42,870 bases of DNA from UBA7236 sp036734545 (GTDB lineage Bacteria > Bacteroidota > Bacteroidia > Chitinophagales > BACL12): the NCBI GenBank assembly GCA_036734545.1, contig DAIMYJ010000019.1, forward strand, positions 1 to 42,870, in the 5' to 3' direction. Below the pieces are notes generated by a model. It worked only from the letters and a program-made list of their open reading frames with translations, was not told the DNA's origin and did no database searches. How positions within the stretch are numbered: position 1 is the stretch's first letter; the number at the start of each line of letters is the position of its first letter. A program made the translations under genes and the position numbers. This document shows, one piece after another, positions 1 through 8,175 of the stretch.

Positions 1-1676
1 TTAATTATCCGCTCCGTAAAAATTTGCCCGCCTGCATTTTTGAATTTCAGGAAGTAAACGCCGGCAGCGTAGTGAGTAATATCGATCGCAGTTTTAGATG
101 ATGCTGCATTCCATTCTTGTAGTGCTTCCCCCATGAGGCTCAACACAGTTATCTCTGTTGCAGGTGCAACACCTGTTACAACAAATACACCGGCACCGGG
201 ATTCGGAGAAATAACCGGATGCCATGCATCCTGAGCATCAACACCAACAGTGGCCGGTTCTGTCAAAAATATCCTGCTGTAATACACATCCTGCTCTCCG
301 TTAAAGGTATTGGCCCACGCAAGGTGCGCCCCAAGATCATCCGAAGACATGTCGAAGTAATCACCCATTTTGTTTTGCTGAGGATAACCAAGATGCGGAT
401 CAAAGGTGTCTGACAAGGGTATGTTCGCAGACCATGTTTCGCCCTGATCGAGCGAGTAACTGTAATACAGCGCTGAATGATCTGTTCCTCCCCCATCGCG
501 CGTGTCCAGCCATACTGCATCAATTCTTCCATTTGGTGCTACCGACATGGTCCCGAACCAATGCGTATTCCCTTCACCGGCCTCATCGTTGATCCAGATC
601 GCGTCGCTCCAGGTCAATCCGCCATCCGTGCTTTTGGCAAAGGCAACACCGGCTTCATCAGGGCCGCTATACGGGATCACCGAGGCAAGGACATACACAT
701 TCCCGTCGCCCGGGCCTCCCGATCTGTCGATGTCAATATTCGCCTGACCGATCAATCCTTCCGGATTAACGGAGCCCCAGCCGCCCAGATATCCGCCGAG
801 TTCCACATCTACCGCATCTTCCCAAACAATGGTTGCCCCCGGTGTTTTTGCATTCAGCGAGCGGTTTACCGTTAAGGAAGACACATCGCCGCCGCCCACA
901 ACATATACAATGCCGTCAGCATCTATGGCAGGCATGCCGTAATAAGGTTCTGCTTCAATATAATCACACGACTCATAGCTCAGATTTCCATCTGTAGACC
1001 TGGTGAAATTTCCGGGTATACATGCACTATAGGAAGCGGTCCAGTTCGCATATATGTTGCCACTTCCCTCACCCGCGGTTCTGTCAATGGCCATCCACTG
1101 CTTATCTCCACCATAGGCATAAACACCTGCATCCCATGATGCGCCACCGTCAATGCTCTTGTATACATCGCATTCCCAGTCGGGGAATGGCGTGAGGCTG
1201 TTATAATAAAAATTCCCCTGCAGGTCATAATCCAGCACCGGGTCTGATCTGAATATGCCCGGGTCTATGGTTGATTTACTCCAGCTTAAGCCTCCATCTG
1301 TTGAATAGGCCCATCCTGCCTGCCTGAAATTACTGGCAATATTGTCAAACTGACGCCAGCCGATAGCGATAGATAAGGTATCCTCGATGTCGATGGCCAG
1401 ACTTGGTTCATTTGCGGCATCATCAACTATATTCAAACCGAGCTCATCCACATTTACCTGGATGGTCCTGATGGAAACGACAATAGGATCACCTCCGGTT
1501 GTGCGAAGGTCGAAATAGGGCGCTGTGGTCTTTTTGTTGTCCCAGGCATTGCGCAGAAAAGGATCATCAGGCGATTCATCTTCCAGTTTTTGTTCTGAGG
1601 CTCTTACAGGAGATTGTGCCTCCAGACCAAGAGGAAGCAATAGTGAAAGTAAAACTATCGGCAGTGTTGTTTTCAT
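1..1676 (-). CDS. T9SS-sorted Asp-box (BNR/sialidase-like) secreted protein, 3' end missing
   Basis: The frame reads from ATG at 1676 to the left edge without a stop, about 558 codons. The N-terminus (MKTTLPIVLLSLLLPLGLEA) is a clear signal peptide. The body holds at least four Asp-box motifs of the form S-x-D-x-G-x-[ST]-W (STDGGLSWS, SIDGGASWD, STDGGLTWS, SLDQGETWS), the hallmark of sialidase/BNR beta-propellers. The last 80 or so residues form a type IX secretion sorting domain ending in GVYFLKFKNAGGQIFTERII, so only the last residue or two and the stop should be missing. Asp-boxes are structural, so glycosidase activity cannot be inferred; I did not find a sialidase arginine triad. Expected to be exported through T9SS and attached or released at the cell surface. 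Confidence 0.85.
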   Translation of the reverse strand, partial: MKTTLPIVLLSLLLPLGLEAQSPVRASEQKLEDESPDDPFLRNAWDNKKTTAPYFDLRTTGGDPIVVSIRTIQVNVDELGLNIVDDAANEPSLAIDIEDTLSIAIGWRQFDNIASNFRQAGWAYSTDGGLSWSKSTIDPGIFRSDPVLDYDLQGNFYYNSLTPFPDWECDVYKSIDGGASWDAGVYAYGGDKQWMAIDRTAGEGSGNIYANWTASYSACIPGNFTRSTDGNLSYESCDYIEAEPYYGMPAIDADGIVYVVGGGDVSSLTVNRSLNAKTPGATIVWEDAVDVELGGYLGGWGSVNPEGLIGQANIDIDRSGGPGDGNVYVLASVIPYSGPDEAGVAFAKSTDGGLTWSDAIWINDEAGEGNTHWFGTMSVAPNGRIDAVWLDTRDGGGTDHSALYYSYSLDQGETWSANIPLSDTFDPHLGYPQQNKMGDYFDMSSDDLGAHLAWANTFNGEQDVYYSRIFLTEPATVGVDAQDAWHPVISPNPGAGVFVVTGVAPATEITVLSLMGEALQEWNAASSKTAIDITHYAAGVYFLKFKNAGGQIFTERII

Positions 1677-1720
1677 AGGTGGGTATTTATTACTGACATC
1701 GGATCAATATGTATAAGAAG

Positions 1721-1775
1721 TAAAGATAAATATTTTGGTTGCAGGGCGCTAGTGAGCGCGTGAGTGTATGGAATG
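1721..1775 (+). repeat. 55-bp direct repeat, left copy (contig-end overlap)
   Basis: These 55 bases, immediately left of the N run, recur exactly at 1876-1930, immediately right of it. The repeat contains a small hairpin (GCGCT-AGTG-AGCGC). Position and exact length suggest the two flanking contigs end in the same k-mer, so this is probably one locus shown twice. Confidence 0.9.
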
Positions 1776-1875
1776 NNNNNNNNNNNNNNNNNNNNNNNNN
1801 NNNNNNNNNNNNNNNNNNNNNNNNNNNNNNNNNNNNNNNNNNNNNNNNNNNNNNNNNNNNNNNNNNNNNNNNNNN
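1776..1875. other. Assembly gap of 100 Ns
   Basis: Exactly 100 Ns, the conventional filler for a gap of unknown size. The identical 55-bp flanks suggest that little or nothing is missing. The spacer between the genes ending at 1676 and 1991 (314 positions including the Ns) shows no gene. Confidence 0.95.
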
Positions 1876-1930
1876 TAAAGATAAATATTTTGGTTGCAGG
1901 GCGCTAGTGAGCGCGTGAGTGTATGGAATG
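1876..1930 (+). repeat. 55-bp direct repeat, right copy
   Basis: Exact copy of 1721-1775. The sequence after it (1931-1990) is the unique region just past the stop of the SRAP gene. Confidence 0.9.
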
Positions 1931-1990
1931 GTCCAGGCCGGGAAGGTTCGGGAAGGGGTTAATGCGATAGTACAATTGTGTATCAGCACA

Positions 1991-2680
1991 TCAAAACAAC
2001 TTTCCCTGTTCCGGCTTCTTCTCCTGCTTATCGGCATATTGCATGATCATCTGTTCCTCAGCAAAGGGATGGGCATAGTTGGCCAGCAGCTGCTTAAGGT
2101 CGGCATGCGGATCGAGCCAGGGCGACTCAGTGCCGATGGGGATGATCACCGGCATACGATTATGGATGGTAGCGATCAGCGTATTGGGGGTAGTGGTGAT
2201 CACAGCCATGGTGCGGGTGATCTCGCCCGTCTTGCGATTAATGTAGTTGTTATACAACCCGGCGTAATAAAAGCACTCCGCATCGCGCAAATGAATGAAC
2301 ATCCTGCGCTTCTCCGGTTTATTGTATTCAAAGAAGCCATTAGTGCAAACAAGGCATCGCTGCCCTTTCTTCCAGGCATCCCGCCACGTGGCCAGTTCAC
2401 TCACGGTCTCTATGCGTGCGTTGAAAGTAGCGCGTTGTTCATGTACGCGGTCAGGTGCGGTCCAGTGCGGGATAAATCCGAAATGATAGGCCTGTATGAC
2501 ATCCGGCCGCTCGGCAGTGACCACCGGCATGGGTGAACCGGGGAAGGCGATCGCGTTCTGGCCGGATTCATCGTGATACTTCTCCTCTACTGCCTCATCA
2601 CCCGCCAGCCAAGGTCTTCCATAGGTCTTCTCGTAGACCTCTTTGACCATCTTTGACTTAGTGGTGTAACTGGAGCACAT
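1991..2680 (-). CDS. SRAP-family protein (abasic-site DNA-protein crosslink protein, YedK/HMCES type)
   Basis: 229 residues. SRAP proteins lose their initiator Met and use Cys2 to form a thiazolidine crosslink with abasic sites in single-stranded DNA. Here the start MCSSY puts Cys at position 2, which fixes the start at 2680; a longer frame open to 2908 would bury the Cys and run through the promoter. The other active-site residues are visible: Asn87 (TFNARIET), Glu118 (NGFFEYN) and His173 (IHNRMPV). A TACATTTG promoter element lies 4 nt before the ATG. Divergent from the phosphoesterase gene with a 79-bp spacer. Role: protection of abasic sites at replication forks, cytoplasmic. Confidence 0.93.
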   Translation of the reverse strand: MCSSYTTKSKMVKEVYEKTYGRPWLAGDEAVEEKYHDESGQNAIAFPGSPMPVVTAERPDVIQAYHFGFIPHWTAPDRVHEQRATFNARIETVSELATWRDAWKKGQRCLVCTNGFFEYNKPEKRRMFIHLRDAECFYYAGLYNNYINRKTGEITRTMAVITTTPNTLIATIHNRMPVIIPIGTESPWLDPHADLKQLLANYAHPFAEEQMIMQYADKQEKKPEQGKLF

Positions 2681-2684
2681 GCAG

Positions 2685-2692
2685 CAAATGTA
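2685..2692 (-). promoter_or_regulatory. TAnnTTTG promoter element of the SRAP gene
   Basis: Minus-strand TACATTTG, a full match to the Bacteroidota -7 consensus. The start codon follows after 4 nt, so the transcript should be leaderless or nearly so. Confidence 0.6.
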
Positions 2693-2747
2693 CCAAACAA
2701 ATACGAGGGCCTCAGATTGATAAATTGGATTATTAGCGGAATAAACA

Positions 2748-2755
2748 GAAATTTG
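2748..2755 (+). promoter_or_regulatory. Near-consensus promoter of the phosphoesterase gene
   Basis: GAAATTTG differs from TAnnTTTG in one base. A TTG lies 20 bp upstream (2725-2727), about the expected -33 distance. The ATG at 2760 follows after 4 nt, mirroring the divergent SRAP promoter. Confidence 0.4.
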
Positions 2756-2759
2756 GAAC

Positions 2760-3647
2760 ATGTTCAGGCAAGGCATGCTGCATATCCATACCGCAATTAT
2801 CCTGTTTACCGTCTGCAGCGGTGCACAATGCGCCTGGGAGGCAGAACCGGAAGACACACTGCAGTTGCCCCGACCGGAACACATCGTGATCGCCATCTTT
2901 GAGAACAAGAACTTCGATCAGGTGTATGACACTAGTGCGGCACCTTATATCCAAAGCTTATTACAGGATCCGCATACGGCCGTTTTTACGCGCTCACTTG
3001 CTATGGGACATCCCAGTCAGCCGAATTACTTCTGGATGTTCAGCGGCGACGACCAGCAGATGACCACCAATGATCGTCCGCCCAATAAATTCAACACACC
3101 TAATCTCGCAGATGCACTGCTGGATGAAGGATATGATTTTGTGACCTACAGTGAAGGGCTTCCTTACACCGGATACGACGGCGACCAGGATGGATACTAT
3201 GTGCGCAAGCATAACCCGGTGGCCAACTGGATGGGCATTGAAGAACATCAGGTACCTATTGAGACGAATAAGCCCTTTACCGCATTTCCTGTAGATCCCG
3301 ATGATCTCCCCACTGTTTCTTATGTCGTGCCTGATCTGATCAACGGCATGCATGACGGCAGCATCGAACAGGGTGATGCCTGGCTGCAATTGCATCTGTC
3401 GGAGTATATCGAATACGCCAAAACACATAATGCCCTCTTCATACTCACCTTTGATGAAACTGGATATGATGTGACCGACAACCGTATCCTCACTTTTGTA
3501 GTGGGCAGGGATGTTGTTCCGGGAACTTATGATACGCCGGTATCCCATGTGAACTGGCTCCGCACCATTGAAGACATGTACGATCTTCCGCATAGCGGCA
3601 TGGCCACCTATCTGGAACCTGTGTCCGGCTGCTGGCGCACGGAATAA
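2760..3647 (+). CDS. Secreted phosphoesterase-family protein (PF04185, acid-phosphatase type)
   Basis: 295 residues with an N-terminal signal sequence (hydrophobic stretch at about 9-24; an internal ATG at 2775 is an alternative start). Family motifs appear in order: FENKNFDQV near residue 47 (the conserved E-N of this alkaline-phosphatase-like fold), HPSQPNYFWMFSGD near 83, VPDLINGMHDGSI near 195, FDETGYDV near 232 (metal-ligand region) and HVNWLRTIEDMYDLP near 265. The short length and H-P-S-x-P-N-Y resemble the phosphate-releasing acid phosphatase branch more than the longer phospholipase C enzymes. Probably hydrolyses phosphomonoesters in the periplasm or outside the cell; substrate unknown. 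Not obviously co-transcribed with the DUF5916 gene 166 bp downstream. Confidence 0.8.
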   Translation: MFRQGMLHIHTAIILFTVCSGAQCAWEAEPEDTLQLPRPEHIVIAIFENKNFDQVYDTSAAPYIQSLLQDPHTAVFTRSLAMGHPSQPNYFWMFSGDDQQMTTNDRPPNKFNTPNLADALLDEGYDFVTYSEGLPYTGYDGDQDGYYVRKHNPVANWMGIEEHQVPIETNKPFTAFPVDPDDLPTVSYVVPDLINGMHDGSIEQGDAWLQLHLSEYIEYAKTHNALFILTFDETGYDVTDNRILTFVVGRDVVPGTYDTPVSHVNWLRTIEDMYDLPHSGMATYLEPVSGCWRTE

Positions 3648-3812
3648 GCCGAATATTCCGCATCCGCTGTATGTTTTATCGGAATCGCCCTGTGGAGAAC
3701 CATTACTCCATGTTGATTTAACACCATTTAACCACGGTTTAACGGGTCGGCTCATCGTCTTAACGCATTTAAACATTTATTCGGAGTTCCTTTGTATGGT
3801 CAACTCCTACTC

Positions 3813-6305
3813 ATGCTGCGTCATGCACACTTCTTTTCCATTAAGGCATTATTGTTTGCCGGCATCCTTCAGTCATTCGCCCAGGATAGTATTCCGCGAC
3901 CCAGCATGGCATCCACCAAGGTGGCTGTAGCGCCCAAGATCGACGGCAAACTGGATGATGGCGCCTGGCAGAACGCACCGGTTGCCACCCTCGATATTAC
4001 CTTCCTCCCCGAATTCGGAAAAACTCCCTCCCGCAGAACAGAAGTAAAAGTGGTATACGACAATGAAGCGATCTATGTCGGCGCCATGATGTATGACCCC
4101 CAACCGGAAAACATCAACCGACAGCTTTCTGAACGCGACGGATGGTCCAATGCCGATGAATTTGTTGTCGGCTTCGACACTTACAACGATGACATCAACG
4201 GCTACCGGTTTACCGTAACCGCATCAGGCGTGCAGAAAGATCAGCGCATCTCACTCAACAGCAATGGCGATATGAGCTGGGATGCCGTGTGGGAAAGCGA
4301 TATATTTTATACCCCTGACGGTTGGTCTTGTGAATTGAAGATCCCCTATTCCGCCATTCGTTTCTCCACCAAACCGGTGCAGGACTGGGGACTGCAATTC
4401 AACCGCAGCATCAATAGTACCGGTGAGCTTATCACTTGGAGTCCCGTAGACCCGAAGATATTCGGCGTCATCAACCAATGGGGAAGCTATACCGGTATGA
4501 CCGATATCACGCCACCGTTGCGACTCTCCTTCATGCCTTACCTGAATGCCGGTTACCAGTGGTCGCCACTGGACAGCGAACCGGTGTCGTATACGGGAGA
4601 GACCATTTTGAACGGCGGACTGGATGTGAAATACGGCATCAACGAAAGCTTTACCATCGACGCAACACTCGTGCCCAATTTCGGTGAGGTGCAAAGCGAC
4701 AACGTAGTGCTGAACCTTTCTCCTTTCGAACAGCAATTCAATGAACGCCGTCCATTCTTTACGGAAGGTGTGGAGATATTCAACCAAACATTCAATTTCC
4801 TCAGCGATCGCATGTTCTACAGCCGCAGGATCGGAGGAACTCCTCTATTATACTGGAATGCTTATGCACAGTTGCAGGAAAATGAGGTGATCACCGAGAA
4901 TCCTTTTGAGACCAGCCTGATCAATGCCACCAAATTCTCCGGACGCACGGATAAAAATCTCGGCATCGGTATCTTCAACGCCATCGGCGCGGAGGAATAC
5001 GCCATCCTCACCGACACACTCACCGGTGGAAGCCGCGAAGTGCTTACCTCGCCATTCACCAACTACAACATGATCGTGTTTGAGCAGGCGCTGAAGAACA
5101 ACTCCAAGGTGAGCATCACCAACACCAATACCCTCCGCGACGGCATCTACCGCGATGCGAATGTTACACAAGCATTATACGACATCACCCTACCCTCTCG
5201 CAAATGGAACTTCTGGGGCTTTGGCAATTACAGCCAGGTGCATGAACCCTACATCAATAATGAACAACAGGTGGTCGATGATCCTACCGAAGGATACAGC
5301 TATATTTTCGGCATCTCCCAGTTCAGCGGAAAATGGAACTTCAATTTTTCCAACGCGCTGATCAGTCCCGATTATGACCATAGCGATATGGGCATACAGT
5401 TCGGCAATAATTTCATTAATAATTATTTCGGCTTCAACTACAATAATCAGGAACCGAAAAAAGGCATCTTTTATAACTACAGCTCCTGGGGCGGATTCAC
5501 TTATAACCTCCGGGCAGAGCCACTGGAATTTCAGGAGATCAATTACAACCTGGGTGTGAACGGACAATTCAAGAATTTCTGGAACGCCGGACTCAACGTC
5601 TATTCCAAGCCGATCTGGTGGTACGATTACTTTGAACCCCGGGTCGACGGCCGCAAATTTTACCATGCACCGTTCACATTCGTGAATATGTGGGCAGGCA
5701 CCGACTACCGGAAGAATTTCAGCATGAACTGGAGCTTCAGTTTCGGCGAGTCGCCGCTGCCCAATGACCCCTACATCGGCGTAGGACAATGGATCACCTA
5801 CATCGTCAATGATAAATTCTCCATCACCCATGGCATGAATGTGAGCAAGGACCACAACAATTACGGATTTGTCGATTTCGATGCTGAGTTCAACAGCATG
5901 TTCGGCCGTCGCGATGTCACCAGTGTGGATCAGGAGATCGGTATCAAATATCTCTTCGGCCCGAATATGAACATCATCGCCCGTGCACGCGAATATTGGG
6001 GGAAAGTGGTGTATCATCAATTCTATGCACTGGAAGCAGACGGCAATCTGGCCCCTACCGATTTCACCGGAAATTATGACCTGAATTTCAATGTCTTCAA
6101 CGTCGATTTTGTCTACGCCTGGCAGTTCGCTCCCGGCAGCTGGATCAACGTGATCTGGAAGGACAATTTATTTCAGACAGATGGCATCCGTGATGATGAT
6201 TATTTGGACAACCTTGTAAAAACCATGCGCTCGCCGCATTCTAACGGCCTGTCTCTCAAGGTGATATACTACCTCGATTATCTGTACCTACAGAAAAAAG
6301 CCTAA
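3813..6305 (+). CDS. DUF5916 outer-membrane beta-barrel protein with CBM9-like N-terminal domain
   Basis: 830 residues from ATG 3813. A TTG 21 bp earlier is possible, but the ATG leaves a compact signal peptide ending ILQSFAQD. Residues of about 30-210 form a family 9 carbohydrate-binding-like domain (KIDGKLDDGAWQNAP, NDEAIYVGAMMYDP, ADEFVVGFDTYND). The rest is the DUF5916 region: alternating aromatic and polar beta-strands typical of an outer-membrane barrel, with NERRPFFTEG, a motif typical of the family. The DUF5916 function is not established; the domain pair suggests surface binding or handling of a glycan. Upstream, TTCCTTTG at about 3787-3794 is a one-mismatch promoter element. Appears monocistronic. 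Confidence 0.85.
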   Translation: MLRHAHFFSIKALLFAGILQSFAQDSIPRPSMASTKVAVAPKIDGKLDDGAWQNAPVATLDITFLPEFGKTPSRRTEVKVVYDNEAIYVGAMMYDPQPENINRQLSERDGWSNADEFVVGFDTYNDDINGYRFTVTASGVQKDQRISLNSNGDMSWDAVWESDIFYTPDGWSCELKIPYSAIRFSTKPVQDWGLQFNRSINSTGELITWSPVDPKIFGVINQWGSYTGMTDITPPLRLSFMPYLNAGYQWSPLDSEPVSYTGETILNGGLDVKYGINESFTIDATLVPNFGEVQSDNVVLNLSPFEQQFNERRPFFTEGVEIFNQTFNFLSDRMFYSRRIGGTPLLYWNAYAQLQENEVITENPFETSLINATKFSGRTDKNLGIGIFNAIGAEEYAILTDTLTGGSREVLTSPFTNYNMIVFEQALKNNSKVSITNTNTLRDGIYRDANVTQALYDITLPSRKWNFWGFGNYSQVHEPYINNEQQVVDDPTEGYSYIFGISQFSGKWNFNFSNALISPDYDHSDMGIQFGNNFINNYFGFNYNNQEPKKGIFYNYSSWGGFTYNLRAEPLEFQEINYNLGVNGQFKNFWNAGLNVYSKPIWWYDYFEPRVDGRKFYHAPFTFVNMWAGTDYRKNFSMNWSFSFGESPLPNDPYIGVGQWITYIVNDKFSITHGMNVSKDHNNYGFVDFDAEFNSMFGRRDVTSVDQEIGIKYLFGPNMNIIARAREYWGKVVYHQFYALEADGNLAPTDFTGNYDLNFNVFNVDFVYAWQFAPGSWINVIWKDNLFQTDGIRDDDYLDNLVKTMRSPHSNGLSLKVIYYLDYLYLQKKA

Positions 6306-6408
6306 GCTGCATCGGGTTTGCTGACAGGATCCGGGATACCCGTTCCCGCCTTTACCTCAGTACTAACGCTTGGCAGTTTCGGCGGTAAATCCTATCTTTC
6401 GGGTCGAC

Positions 6409-6804
6409 ATGAAAGCGATCAATTCCCTACTTACGATCATCGTGCTGGGTGCATCCTTGTATTCCTGCAGTGCCTACTCTTCATGGAGTAAAACAGTGGT
6501 GAACGACAGCACCCATACCCTTATCCTGTATACCACCGACGGCAGTGGCGGCTTTACATTTACCGACTCCCTCATACTGGCACCCGGCGCCACGGAACTG
6601 GTGTATCAGTTCGACGATGAACTCAACGATGCCAATGCCGAATGCGAGCAATATATTTCCCGACTTTCCCTTGTTGCCGACCCCGGCTTCACGGTAACCA
6701 AGGACATCACCGATGCAAATAACTGGACCTCAGACTCCAACGAGTCAAGCTCCGGATATGAACACAATTGCACGTTCACGGTTACTGAAGATGATGTTCA
6801 ATAA
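6409..6804 (+). CDS. Small lipoprotein of unknown function
   Basis: 131 residues. MKAINSLLTIIVLGASLYSC is a lipoprotein signal with the lipidated Cys at 20. The mature part is small, acidic and rich in Ser/Thr/Asp, with three Cys residues (AECEQY, HNCTF and the lipid Cys). No family recognised. A one-mismatch promoter element, TATCTTTC, lies at 6393-6400. The stop codon overlaps the chrA-like start as TAATG, so this is probably the first gene of the six-gene run reaching 13836. Confidence 0.75.
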   Translation: MKAINSLLTIIVLGASLYSCSAYSSWSKTVVNDSTHTLILYTTDGSGGFTFTDSLILAPGATELVYQFDDELNDANAECEQYISRLSLVADPGFTVTKDITDANNWTSDSNESSSGYEHNCTFTVTEDDVQ

Positions 6805-8141
6805 TGGCACCACCCGTTAGGCCCGACAAACCCACATTTAAAGAAGCGCTCCGGTTCTGGTTCAAATTAGGCTGGATCAGTTTTGGCGGTCCTGCCGGCC
6901 AGATCGCGATCATGCATACCTATCTCGTTGAACAGAAGCGCTGGATCAGCGAGAAAAAATTCCTCCATGCCCTGAACTACTGCATGCTGCTCCCGGGCCC
7001 CGAAGCCCAGCAACTCGCCACCTACACCGGCTGGCTCATGCATGGTACTCGCGGCGGACTCGCAGCCGGCATCCTGTTCGTATTACCCAGTGCCTTCATC
7101 CTGCTGGCCCTCAGCATCGCCTACGTAGCGTTTGGCGACCTCCCATGGGTCAACAGCATCTTCAACGGCCTCAAACCCGCCGTCGTAGCCATCGTCATCC
7201 TGGCCATGATCAAGATCGGAAAGCGCTCCCTTACAGATCCCCTCCATTATGCAGTGGCCATTGCGTGTTTTATCGCCATTTTCTTTTTTGGGGTGAATTT
7301 CCCGCTCGTGATCCTTGCCGTACTGCTGTTTTCCGCAGCCTGCATGGTCTTGGCACCACGGCTCCTGCAGTCAGCCTCAGGCAATAAGGCAACTGCCGAC
7401 TCCGAAGAAGGATATTACCTTACCAGCCATACTTCGCTTCCCCATACCCGTTTCAGCCCAAAAAAACTACTCCTGCAGATCACCGTGTTCGCCGCGTTCT
7501 GGCTGGTACCCTATCTGATATTGAATGCCACGGCAAATGCTGCCTTTTGGAACGACCTGGTATTGTTTTTCTCACAGGCCGCCTTCGTCACCTTCGGCGG
7601 CGCCTATGCCGTGTTGCCCTACGTCGCACAGCAGGCCGTTGAGCACTACCAGTGGCTCAATAGCATGCAGATGATCGATGGCCTTGCCCTCGGAGAGACC
7701 ACGCCCGGTCCGCTCATCATGGTGCTGGCCTTTGTGGGGTTCATGGGTGGGTGGACTACAGGCGGAAACTCTTTGTGGATGGGCACTCTGGGCCTCTTCA
7801 CCACCACGTATTATACCTTCCTGCCCTGCTTCCTGTTCATATTTTCCGGCGCACCGCTCATCGAACGCACCCAGCAAAACCCCAGGATCAAGGCAGCCCT
7901 CACCCTCGTGACCGCAGCCATAACCGGCGTGGTGCTGAACCTCACGGTCTACTTCGCCGAAGCCGTGCTTTTCGGCAAACACCATCACGCCTTTGGAGAG
8001 ATACGCTGGGATACCCTGCAGATCCTCCCCCTCATCTGGATCATCATTTCTGTAGTGGCCATGCACCGCTTTAAGGTGGGGATGCTGTCCTGGATAGGCA
8101 TCAGTGCCGCAGCGGGGTTGATATCGTGGCTGCTCGCCTGA
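6804..8141 (+). CDS. chrA: Chromate transporter (CHR family, two-domain)
   Basis: 445 residues, the usual length of bidomain ChrA. The family signatures occur once in each half: ISFGGPAGQIAIMH and LPGPEAQQLATYTGW near residues 27 and 62, then FVTFGGAYAVLPYVAQQAV and LGETTPGPLIMVLAFVGF near 262 and 297. About ten hydrophobic segments place it in the inner membrane. Characterised members export chromate using the proton gradient; many homologues sit in non-contaminated organisms, so the physiological substrate here is open. It is translationally coupled (TAATG) to the upstream lipoprotein and followed 34 nt later by the acylase-family gene. Confidence 0.9.
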   Translation: MAPPVRPDKPTFKEALRFWFKLGWISFGGPAGQIAIMHTYLVEQKRWISEKKFLHALNYCMLLPGPEAQQLATYTGWLMHGTRGGLAAGILFVLPSAFILLALSIAYVAFGDLPWVNSIFNGLKPAVVAIVILAMIKIGKRSLTDPLHYAVAIACFIAIFFFGVNFPLVILAVLLFSAACMVLAPRLLQSASGNKATADSEEGYYLTSHTSLPHTRFSPKKLLLQITVFAAFWLVPYLILNATANAAFWNDLVLFFSQAAFVTFGGAYAVLPYVAQQAVEHYQWLNSMQMIDGLALGETTPGPLIMVLAFVGFMGGWTTGGNSLWMGTLGLFTTTYYTFLPCFLFIFSGAPLIERTQQNPRIKAALTLVTAAITGVVLNLTVYFAEAVLFGKHHHAFGEIRWDTLQILPLIWIIISVVAMHRFKVGMLSWIGISAAAGLISWLLA

Positions 8142-8175
8142 ACAGAAATGCCTAACTTTAGGCCATAGATTCACT

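Noticed and set aside
2681..2908. N-terminal extension of the SRAP frame
   Set aside because: It would displace catalytic Cys2, overlap the divergent phosphoesterase gene and run across the promoter.
5190..6020. 276-codon minus-strand frame opposite the DUF5916 gene
   Set aside because: It mirrors the barrel strands and has biased composition (many Ile/Val/His) without a domain.
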